NCBI RefSeq assembly: GCF_001590905.1
Contig: NZ_BCTT01000011.1
Span: 310,001-374,000, forward strand
Length of the DNA: 64,000 bases
From: Serratia grimesii NBRC 13537
Lineage (GTDB): Bacteria > Pseudomonadota > Gammaproteobacteria > Enterobacterales > Enterobacteriaceae
Direction: 5' to 3'
The position numbers and the translations under genes were made by a program. The notes beneath the pieces are model-generated. The model searched no databases, was not told the origin of the DNA, and saw nothing but the letters and a program-made list of their open reading frames with translations. Shown here piece after piece: positions 57,299-64,000 of this stretch (within the stretch, counting starts at the first letter, position 1; the number at the start of each line of letters is the position of its first letter).

Positions 57299-60088
57299 AT
57301 GAGCAATTTCAACCCGTCGCGGCGTCGCTTTATCAAAAGCGCCGTGATAGCGGGGGTATCCGTATACCTCGCGCCATTGTACAGCCGCGCTTATGCCGCG
57401 CTGTTTGAGCAAAAAATCCTCCAGTCCCCGAACTGGGATGCTCATGAAAAGCGTATACGCTTCCGTATTGATGGTCGCGCGAAAGTGATGGGGCAAAAAG
57501 TGTTTGCTCGTGACATCCGTGCGGTCGATATGCCGCACTGGCCACAGCAACAGGCACATGCCTTCGTTCTACGCGTCACCAAGGCCGACCGGCTGTTTGA
57601 AGGGATCGATCTCTCATTATTGGGGGACGATCTGCAACCCGACAGACTGGTAACGGCGGAGGATCTGGCACGTGACGGCTTGGCGTTCCCTGCGTTCTAC
57701 GGCGATGACATGTTGTTGCCAGTTGGCAAAACCCCAGCCTACCTCGGCCAAGCCGTGGCAATCCTGATTTATCACGATTTTGCGCGTTTCCGCTTCGCCA
57801 AAGACAAGCTGAAATTCCGTGAGGAAACCCTTAAATACGGTGCGGAAACCGGCCCGCTGCAACGTGATCCTTGGGGGACCTTCCGCTATGTGCGCGTAGG
57901 GGGAGATAAGCCGTTTGACGACGATCGCTTCTCCAGCCTGAAAGACACGCCGATTTTCCCTGTCTCGATGAAGAAACACCTGCCGGTTTGGCCGGAAGGT
58001 CGCGAAGGTGGCAAGTTGGATCAGGAAGGCATGTATTACGCCGGGATGATCGCCAATGAACTGCAAACGCCACCTGAAGACTGGCTGGTGATGTCGCGCC
58101 GCTATACGACACAGTCAGTGGATACTTCCGCGCTGGAGCCGGACAACGCGAACGGTTGGTTCGATGCAGCGACGCAGACTCTGCATCTGGTGATACCGAC
58201 CCAATCACCGCAGGAAGTGGCCGATGAAATGCCACGTATGTTGGCTAAGCATAATCCGCCGGTGAAACAACTGATTTTGCACCCGTGCTACACCGTCGGT
58301 TACGGTTCGAAAGATCACTATAACTTCCCGTACTACGGCGCGGTGGCGGCAATGTACGGTGATGGGCGTCCTGTACGCCTGGCCAATGACCGTTTTGAAC
58401 AGTTCCAGACCGCGCTAAAGCGCCATGCCTTCGACATGAATTACCGTATTGCGGTGAACAGGCAGACCGGTGTACTGCAATCATTCCACGGCGAGATGAC
58501 GGCAGACGGCGGTGGTCGCAGCAACTTTACGCCGTCGGTGGTGATGGTGGCGGCAACCGCCGCACAGTCGATTTACTACTTCCCGAAAAGCGATTTGTCG
58601 GCGGTGGGGCTGGCCTCACGCGCGATAGATGCGGGTTCGGCGCGTGGTTACGGCACGCTGCAAAGTATGGCTGCCACCGAGATGATGGTGGATGAACTGG
58701 CTGCCGAACTGAAGATCGATCCGATTGAGTTCCGTTTGCGCAATGTATTGAAATCCGGCATGAAAAATACCCAGGGTGCGATTCCGGCGGGTGCCATCCG
58801 TGCTGATGAAGTGCTGGAGAAGGCCGCGAAGCATGAGATATGGCTGCAACGTGCCCAGCGTAAGGCGGAATTTGAAAGCCGGCACCCAGGTAAACGTTAT
58901 GGCGTTGGCTTCGGTTGCGTGCAAAAAGACTTCGGTACCGGCGCCGAGACTTCGTTCGCCCGTGTTGAATTGGCGGAAGATGGGCGCATCATGCTGCATC
59001 ACAGCGGTGCGGAGATGGGGACCGGGATGTCGACCTCGCAGTCGGTGCTGTGTGCTCAGTGGCTGGGTAAACCGGCAGATGAGGCTCACTTCTCTGTGAC
59101 CGATTGGTCAGTGCTGCCAATGGTCACCAGCGGCGATCCTTATATCATGTCGCAGGCCGAACAGGACAAGTTGCAAGCCAACCCAGCCTGGACACCAAGC
59201 TATTGCTCGCCGTCCAGCGCCAGTAACTCGGCATTTTACTTCTCTCACAGCACACGCGAAGCGGCGCGGTTGATATTCGACCATGGCCTGTGGCCGGCGG
59301 CGATGGCCATTTGGCAATCCGGTATCGGTGGTGGTCAGGCCGCACCACTGGTAGTCCGTCGAGAAGACGCTCGTTGGGTGGAAGGTGGTCTGACCGCCGC
59401 CGGTTTGGAAGTCCTGAGCCTAGAGCGTTTGGCGAAAAAAGCCTACCAGATGGGGGGCATCACCGGTGCAGCGGTACATGTGTTTAACCGCTGGCAGTGG
59501 GCGGAAGCGGACTTCACCCTGAGTGGTAATAGTGAACGTCTACCCATTGACGGGCTGGCGGTACGCAATGCCAACGGTGAATTTAAGACGCTGCCACGTA
59601 ATCAGGCCTATTACCCACCGACCCAGCGCAATAACGCTGCGGTTACTTATTACAGTGCTGTTGGAACATTGGCAGAGGTGGCGGTGGATATCGCAACCGG
59701 TCAGGTGGAGCTACTGAACCACCATTCCATCATGGAGTGCGGCAACCTGATTGTGCCGGAATTGGTTTCCGGCCAATTGCAGGGCGGGCTGGCGATGGGG
59801 ATTGGCCATGCGCTGCACGAATATTTACCACTGTACGAGGACGGGCCAGGTAACGGTACCTGGAACTTTAACCGTTATCACCTGCCGCGTGCCAGCGATG
59901 TGGCGGTCTGGAAACAGACCGATGACATCCTGCCCGCGCTGTCGGAAACCGATCCGCCAAAAGGGATGGCTGAAGTTGTGATGATCCCAGTGGTTGCTGC
60001 GCTGGTGAACGCCATCGCCGACGCTACCGGCCATCGTTTCCGTGATTTGCCCGTTCGTGCAGAAAATATTCGTGAGGTATTACAATGA
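57299..60088 (+). CDS. molybdopterin-binding large subunit of a periplasmic aldehyde/xanthine dehydrogenase-type oxidoreductase
   Basis: A 929-residue Mo hydroxylase large subunit of the isoquinoline 1-oxidoreductase/aldehyde dehydrogenase subgroup. The N-terminus has a twin-arginine signal (SRRRFIKSAVIAGVSVYL). Landmarks are GSARGYGTLQSMAATEMMVDELAAEL, GAEMGTGMSTSQSVLCAQ and the catalytic Glu in DPPKGMAE (about residue 892). It overlaps the [2Fe-2S] gene by four bases. It oxidises an aldehyde or N-heterocycle; the substrate cannot be read off. The electrons go through the [2Fe-2S] subunit to the cytochrome. Confidence 0.88.
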   Translation: MSNFNPSRRRFIKSAVIAGVSVYLAPLYSRAYAALFEQKILQSPNWDAHEKRIRFRIDGRAKVMGQKVFARDIRAVDMPHWPQQQAHAFVLRVTKADRLFEGIDLSLLGDDLQPDRLVTAEDLARDGLAFPAFYGDDMLLPVGKTPAYLGQAVAILIYHDFARFRFAKDKLKFREETLKYGAETGPLQRDPWGTFRYVRVGGDKPFDDDRFSSLKDTPIFPVSMKKHLPVWPEGREGGKLDQEGMYYAGMIANELQTPPEDWLVMSRRYTTQSVDTSALEPDNANGWFDAATQTLHLVIPTQSPQEVADEMPRMLAKHNPPVKQLILHPCYTVGYGSKDHYNFPYYGAVAAMYGDGRPVRLANDRFEQFQTALKRHAFDMNYRIAVNRQTGVLQSFHGEMTADGGGRSNFTPSVVMVAATAAQSIYYFPKSDLSAVGLASRAIDAGSARGYGTLQSMAATEMMVDELAAELKIDPIEFRLRNVLKSGMKNTQGAIPAGAIRADEVLEKAAKHEIWLQRAQRKAEFESRHPGKRYGVGFGCVQKDFGTGAETSFARVELAEDGRIMLHHSGAEMGTGMSTSQSVLCAQWLGKPADEAHFSVTDWSVLPMVTSGDPYIMSQAEQDKLQANPAWTPSYCSPSSASNSAFYFSHSTREAARLIFDHGLWPAAMAIWQSGIGGGQAAPLVVRREDARWVEGGLTAAGLEVLSLERLAKKAYQMGGITGAAVHVFNRWQWAEADFTLSGNSERLPIDGLAVRNANGEFKTLPRNQAYYPPTQRNNAAVTYYSAVGTLAEVAVDIATGQVELLNHHSIMECGNLIVPELVSGQLQGGLAMGIGHALHEYLPLYEDGPGNGTWNFNRYHLPRASDVAVWKQTDDILPALSETDPPKGMAEVVMIPVVAALVNAIADATGHRFRDLPVRAENIREVLQ

Positions 60089-60639
60089 GCATTAAAACCC
60101 AGCCGATTTCCCTGACCATCAATGAAAAGCAGTACGGCCCGATCGACGTGCCGGAAGGGCTGATGATGATTGATTTCCTGCATGAATATCTTGACCTGAC
60201 CGGTTCGCGTCTTGGCTGCGGGCAGGGGATCTGCCACGCCTGCGTGGCGATTGTCGATCACCCGAGCGGCACGAGTGAGGAAGTGCGTACCTGTATCACC
60301 GGCGCGCATTTCTTCAGCGGCAAGAAAGTGCGCACCGTCGAAGGTCACGCCAAGGTGGATGAACAAGGTGAGGTTGTTGAGCTTTCGCCGATCCAGCAGG
60401 CTTTCCTGGAGCATTACAGCTTCCAGTGTGGCTACTGCACGCCGGGCTTTGTCAACGCTGCCACCATTTTCGTGGAAAAGCTTAAACGTGAACCGATTGC
60501 CCGCGATCAACTGGAAAGCGCCATTGAACAGGCGCTGGACAGTCATATCTGCCGCTGCACCGGCTATGTGCGTTACTACGAAGCGGTACGCGACGTGGTG
60601 CTGAAAACCCCTGGCCTGGTGAAGGAGACGGCGCAATGA
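60085..60639 (+). CDS. [2Fe-2S] small subunit of the molybdenum oxidoreductase
   Basis: A 184-residue iron-sulfur protein of the xanthine-dehydrogenase small subunit family. A ferredoxin-type cluster site CGQGICHAC is at ~46-54 with a partner Cys near 72 (RTC), and an all-helical second cluster site uses CGYC and CRC. It has no export signal, so it is expected to be carried through Tat with the large subunit. It overlaps the genes on both sides by four bases. Confidence 0.9.
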   Translation: MSIKTQPISLTINEKQYGPIDVPEGLMMIDFLHEYLDLTGSRLGCGQGICHACVAIVDHPSGTSEEVRTCITGAHFFSGKKVRTVEGHAKVDEQGEVVELSPIQQAFLEHYSFQCGYCTPGFVNAATIFVEKLKREPIARDQLESAIEQALDSHICRCTGYVRYYEAVRDVVLKTPGLVKETAQ

Positions 60640-61874
60640 AAAAACGTCTCGCACTGCTGTTCCTGCTGGTGGTGATTATCGTCATCGCCGTGCTGTGGTG
60701 GCGTGAAAATCGCCATTACGACGGCCCGGTACAGAAGGTAACCGCCAGCACCGAACAGATCACCCGTGGCCGCTATCTGGCTCAGGCCGCCGACTGTGCT
60801 GCCTGTCATACCGCCAGTGGTGGCGCGCCAATGGCAGGGGGGTATCCGCTGGATACGCCGTTCGGCACGATCTATGGCAGTAACCTGACGCCTTCGGCCG
60901 ATCAAGGTATTGGCCGCTGGACCAAAGACGACTTCTTCCTGGCGGTGACCCAGGGCGTGGCACCGGGCGGTCGTCATCTGTATCCGGCGATGCCTTATAC
61001 CTCGTATAAAGGGATGTCACGCCAAGATGCCGATGACATCTATGCCTACCTGATGACTCGCCCTGCGGTGGATGTCGCCATTCCAGAAAACGCTATGCCA
61101 TTCCCGTTCAACCAACGCATGGCGCTGATTGGCTGGAATTTGTTGTTCCGCAGTCAGGATCCGCTGCCGGCCAGCTCGCAGGGGGCTTCAGCCCAGTGGC
61201 AACGCGGCCGTTATCTGGCGGATACGCTGGGCCACTGTGGGGAATGCCACACGCCACGCGGTATGCTGGGTCAAATGGATCTTAGTAAACCTATGCAGGG
61301 CGGTGATCTTGGGCGCTTTATGGCACCGAATATCACTCCGCACGGGTTGGCACAGCGCGGCTGGACACCGGACGACCTGAGTCGTTTCCTCTCGACCGGC
61401 CTTGCACCGCAGGGTTCCGCCTTCAGCGAGATGCATATGGTGGTGGATCTTAGTACCCGTCACCTGACGCCGGAAGACCATCAAGCGCTGGCGACCTATC
61501 TGATGGGAGAACAGCCGCCGGCTGCTGTGCCGGTAAAAATTGGCGAGGGTAGTGACGCTGGGCGTATCAGCTATCTTGACCAGTGTTCGGGCTGTCATGC
61601 GCGTGAAGGCGAGGGTAAACCGCACGTGGCGGTGGCTATGCGTGATAACGCCACGCTGCGTCAACCGGATGCTAAAAACCTGATCGTCTCAGTGCTGGAT
61701 GGTTTACCGGCACAGCAATTCCCTAACGGAGAAAGCATGCAGAGTATGCCTGCTTTTGGTGACCGGCTGGATGATGCGCAGGTGGCGGAATTGGTGAACT
61801 ACCTGCGTGTGACTTGGGGCGGGTTGCCGGCGGATGTGACTGCCGAGCAGGTGAAAGCATTACGTCATAAATAG
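60636..61874 (+). CDS. membrane-anchored triheme cytochrome c
   Basis: A 412-residue cytochrome with an N-terminal membrane helix (residues ~3-22) and three CxxCH sites: CAACH (54-58), CGECH (201-205) and CSGCH (317-321). This is the third subunit of a three-part periplasmic dehydrogenase, as in acetic-acid-bacteria aldehyde or alcohol dehydrogenases, passing electrons to the ubiquinol or cytochrome chain. It overlaps the [2Fe-2S] gene and ends the operon, followed by a strong terminator. Confidence 0.92.
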   Translation: MKKRLALLFLLVVIIVIAVLWWRENRHYDGPVQKVTASTEQITRGRYLAQAADCAACHTASGGAPMAGGYPLDTPFGTIYGSNLTPSADQGIGRWTKDDFFLAVTQGVAPGGRHLYPAMPYTSYKGMSRQDADDIYAYLMTRPAVDVAIPENAMPFPFNQRMALIGWNLLFRSQDPLPASSQGASAQWQRGRYLADTLGHCGECHTPRGMLGQMDLSKPMQGGDLGRFMAPNITPHGLAQRGWTPDDLSRFLSTGLAPQGSAFSEMHMVVDLSTRHLTPEDHQALATYLMGEQPPAAVPVKIGEGSDAGRISYLDQCSGCHAREGEGKPHVAVAMRDNATLRQPDAKNLIVSVLDGLPAQQFPNGESMQSMPAFGDRLDDAQVAELVNYLRVTWGGLPADVTAEQVKALRHK

Positions 61875-61890
61875 GCGGAGTTAAGCTAAA

Positions 61891-61927
61891 AAAATGGCCC
61901 GCAGACGATCAATCTGCGGGCCATTTT
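61891..61927. terminator. bidirectional terminator between the cytochrome gene and aroP
   Basis: A perfect 15-bp stem (AAAATGGCCCGCAGA / TCTGCGGGCCATTTT) with a seven-base loop and A/T tails on both sides. It separates two convergent genes. Confidence 0.92.
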
Positions 61928-61940
61928 GTTTTGGGGAAGC

Positions 61941-63320
61941 TTATCCGCGGTTGGTTGCGCTTACTGCGCGCTGGCTACGCTGCTTGACGGCATAACCGAT
62001 AGCCAATACCGCCACCCAGACTGGGATCAGCAACACTGAGATTTGAATCCCCGGCGTCAGGTACATGATCACCAGAATGCCAGCCATAAACACTAGGCAC
62101 AGGTAGTTGCTGAACGGATACCAGAAGGCTTTGAACTTCGGCTCAACGCCTTCGCGGTTCTTGGCTGCGCGGAACTTCAGATGCGCCAGGCTGATCATTG
62201 CCCAGTTAATCACCAGTGCCGATACCACCAGTGCCATCAGCAGTTCGAAGGCGCGGCCAGGGATCAGGTAGTTAATCAGCACGCAGAATGCGGTGGCCGT
62301 TGCGGAGACGGCAATCGCAATGACTGGCACGCCGCGGCCATCAACTTTCAGCAAACTTTTCGGCCCATTACCCTGTTTAGCCAAGCCGTACAACATACGG
62401 CTGTTACAGTAAACACAGCTGTTGTACACCGATAGCGCAGCAGTCAACACCACGACGTTCAGCACCGTTGCCACCAGATTGCTGTTCAATGCATGGAAGA
62501 TCAGCACGAACGGGCTGCCGCCTTCTACCACTTTGCCCCACGGATACAGTGACAGCAGAATTGCCAGTGAACCGATATAGAACAGCAGAATACGGTAGAT
62601 AACCTGGTTGGTCGCTTTAGGAATGCTTTTCTGCGGGTTGTCTGCTTCTGCTGCGGTGATGCCTACCAGTTCCAGGCCACCGAACGAGAACATGATCACT
62701 GCCATTGCCATCACCAGCCCCATGATGCCGTTCGGGAAGAACCCGCCTTGTGCCCACAGATTGGTAACGGTGGCTTCTGGGCCTCCCATGCCGCTAAACA
62801 GCAAATAGGCACCGAACACGATCATGCCGATAATTGCCACGACTTTGATAATGGCGAACCAGAACTCCATTTCGCCATACACCTTCACATTGGCCAGGTT
62901 GATGGCGTTAATGGCCAGGAAGAACACAGCCGCCGATACCCAGGTAGGGATCTCGGGCCACCAGTACTGCACATAGATACCGACTGCGGTCAGTTCCGCC
63001 ATGGCAACCAATACGTACAGCACCCAATAGTTCCAGCCGGAAGCGAAGCCAGCGAAGTTGCCCCAGTATTTATAGGCGAAGTGGCTAAAGGAGCCGGCAA
63101 CCGGTTCTTCCACCACCATTTCACCCAGTTGGCGCATGATCAGAAATGCGATAAAGCCGCCAATGGCATAGCCGAGAATAACCGACGGGCCAGCCATCTT
63201 TATTGTTTGCGCGATACCGAGAAATAGCCCGGTACCAATAGCGCCCCCTAGAGCAATAAGCTGAATGTGGCGATTTTTTAGGCCGCGTTTCAGCTGGTCG
63301 CCATGCTGTTGACCATCCAT
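61941..63320 (-). CDS. aroP: aromatic amino acid permease
   Basis: A 459-residue amino acid/polyamine/organocation-family transporter with 12 helices: GLKNRHIQLIALGGAIGTGLFLG at the start, MRQLGEMVVEEPVAGSFSHFAYKYWG and GITAAEADNPQKSIPKA. The GSFS... segment and the neighbourhood with pdhR identify AroP (E. coli 457) rather than PheP. It imports Phe, Tyr and Trp. Candidate TyrR boxes lie upstream. Confidence 0.93.
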   Translation of the reverse strand: MDGQQHGDQLKRGLKNRHIQLIALGGAIGTGLFLGIAQTIKMAGPSVILGYAIGGFIAFLIMRQLGEMVVEEPVAGSFSHFAYKYWGNFAGFASGWNYWVLYVLVAMAELTAVGIYVQYWWPEIPTWVSAAVFFLAINAINLANVKVYGEMEFWFAIIKVVAIIGMIVFGAYLLFSGMGGPEATVTNLWAQGGFFPNGIMGLVMAMAVIMFSFGGLELVGITAAEADNPQKSIPKATNQVIYRILLFYIGSLAILLSLYPWGKVVEGGSPFVLIFHALNSNLVATVLNVVVLTAALSVYNSCVYCNSRMLYGLAKQGNGPKSLLKVDGRGVPVIAIAVSATATAFCVLINYLIPGRAFELLMALVVSALVINWAMISLAHLKFRAAKNREGVEPKFKAFWYPFSNYLCLVFMAGILVIMYLTPGIQISVLLIPVWVAVLAIGYAVKQRSQRAVSATNRG

Positions 63321-63358
63321 TAATGAAACCCTCTGTCGTTGCAGAATTACTCACATGC

Positions 63359-63399
63359 TGTAAAGCAGTGGTTACGATGTGTGTTTTGTTTTATTTACG
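63359..63399 (-). promoter_or_regulatory. two candidate TyrR boxes upstream of aroP
   Basis: TGTAAA-N6-GTTACG at 63359-63376 and TGTTTT-N6-TTTACG at 63382-63399 resemble the TGTAAA-N6-TTTACA consensus. Start-to-start spacing is 23 bases, about two helix turns, as in TyrR-repressed E. coli promoters. The first is the better match; both are 40-80 bases from the aroP start. Confidence 0.55.
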
Positions 63400-63766
63400 G
63401 CGTTATATCTATTAATTCCACGGAGCCGCTACCGTTTGGCAAAGAATAATGTTATGCGCTTCAGTTTGCACCTGCTTTGTGTTGTGAGTGATTAAGATTT
63501 CAGCAGTTTAGGAAACAAAATGCGGGTTGTGTGACGGCAGGGGGGATTCAATGCATGAAATAAGCAATAACTCACATAATGCGCAAAAATAATTTAGAGA
63601 GGGTGGGTTATCGGTGGCGAAGTATTAACCGTTTAAACGCACCTTTTGCGATGCAAATAGGTATTCGTTAAAGCTTAATAAACATGCAGTAAAATCCTGA
63701 CTTTAATGCCTCAGTCTGCTGGCTGGAAGGTTTCGCAAAAGTTAAATCAAGAACCTACCGCGTAAA

Positions 63767-63777
63767 TGGTATTACCA
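63767..63777. promoter_or_regulatory. candidate upstream PdhR operator
   Basis: TGGTATTACCA, a perfect inverted repeat with the same core as the site at 63904-63920, followed by A at 63778. It is 177 bases before the pdhR start. Confidence 0.45.
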
Positions 63778-63903
63778 AGCGTGCGTTAGCGGTTTGCAGC
63801 AGGTCTGGAATTGAGGTGTTAAAATGTGCGGGTAACCTGATTTCGATCAAGGCCCATATGGACAGGAGGTGAATACTTTGTTACTTTACCGTCACGTTTT
63901 TGA

Positions 63904-63920
63904 AATTGGTATTACCAATT
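63904..63920. promoter_or_regulatory. PdhR operator upstream of pdhR
   Basis: AATTGGTA-T-TACCAATT, a perfect 17-base palindrome matching the PdhR consensus AATTGGTNNNACCAATT. It lies 34 bases before the pdhR start, where autoregulation by PdhR (relieved by pyruvate) is expected. Confidence 0.8.
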
Positions 63921-63953
63921 GACTCCGCGCCATTCGCAGAGAAGAATTCACCC

Positions 63954-64000
63954 ATGGCCTACAGCAAAATCCGCCAACCCAAGTTGTCAGATGTTATCGA
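63954..64000 (+). CDS. pdhR: pyruvate dehydrogenase complex repressor PdhR (start only)
   Basis: The first 15 full codons read MAYSKIRQPKLSDVI, identical in style to the start of E. coli PdhR, a GntR-family repressor of pdhR-aceEF-lpd that responds to pyruvate. The rest is outside the window. The divergent aroP neighbour and the PdhR box upstream agree. Confidence 0.9.
   Translation, partial: MAYSKIRQPKLSDVI

Larger units (their letters stand above)
63321..63953. promoter_or_regulatory. divergent aroP / pdhR intergenic region
   Basis: About 630 bases between the divergent genes. It holds two adjacent TyrR-like boxes near aroP and two PdhR-like palindromes near pdhR. The middle part (63440-63700) is AT-rich without a recognised feature. 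Confidence 0.6.

Noticed and set aside
58616..60654. Minus-strand frames opposite the molybdenum enzyme genes
   Set aside because: Shadows of high-GC third positions; no domain content.
1..64000. CRISPR array or rRNA genes
   Set aside because: No regularly spaced identical repeats of 24-40 bases and no rRNA-like sequence were seen.

Overview
The window is a piece of a gammaproteobacterial chromosome, most likely Serratia or a close relative in the Yersiniaceae/Enterobacterales. The reasons are the block yggX-mutY-trmB-yggL ... yggN-hemW-rdgB-yggU-yggT-proC-yggS-pilT-ruvX-yqgE-gshB-rsmE-endA-sprT, which runs as in enteric bacteria, a glutaminase between yggL and yggN as I recall from Serratia/Yersinia, the aroP-pdhR junction at the right end, and palindromic intergenic repeats of the Serratia/Yersinia kind. 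No rRNA, CRISPR array or intact insertion sequence was seen. There is one tRNA, tRNA-Phe(GAA).

Layout. 1-5.9 kb: the 3' end of a giant CdiA-like filamentous haemagglutinin with a small two-helix membrane protein overlapping its stop codon, followed by two decayed copies of the same toxin-tail plus small-membrane-protein module, an IS3-family relic and two exported proteins of unknown function. 6-6.7 kb: an Ail/OmpX-like outer membrane protein. 6.7-12.2 kb: a p-aminobenzoyl-glutamate operon (abgA-abgB-abgT) and its LysR regulator. 12.3-14.5 kb: a Tat-exported phosphocholine-type phospholipase C. 14.6-16.9 kb: a queF / queuosine-precursor transporter / XRE-S24-like regulator cassette. 17.5-20 kb: an NCS1 (CodB-like) permease, a LuxR-type regulator and a GNAT. 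20.3-21.3 kb: a periplasmic serine esterase. 21.7-25.7 kb: a ytcA-mdtN-mdtO efflux operon with a TetR gene in place of mdtP.

26.5-32.4 kb is a nucleotide/nucleoside scavenging block: an OprD-type porin, a periplasmic CpdB-like 3'-nucleotidase, the NupC H+/nucleoside symporter and a pyrimidine-nucleoside phosphorylase that looks like the Firmicutes Pdp rather than enteric DeoA. 33.1-35.3 kb is speC. It is followed by a ~540 bp non-coding stretch packed with perfect hairpins and then a membrane diguanylate cyclase. 37.2-52.4 kb is the conserved housekeeping core. 52.8-54.5 kb is a class I fumarase. 54.7-61.9 kb is an AraC regulator and a periplasmic molybdenum hydroxylase system: XdhC-like and MobA-like maturation genes divergent from the large subunit, [2Fe-2S] subunit and triheme cytochrome c. 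61.9-64 kb is aroP with two candidate TyrR boxes, then two candidate PdhR operators and the first codons of pdhR.

The most unusual parts are the decayed contact-dependent-inhibition cassette array (3.3-5.1 kb), the Gram-positive-like Pdp in a nucleoside operon, the queF-transporter-regulator cassette and the hairpin-rich element after speC. All functional statements come from reading motifs and from memory of protein families; no database search was run.
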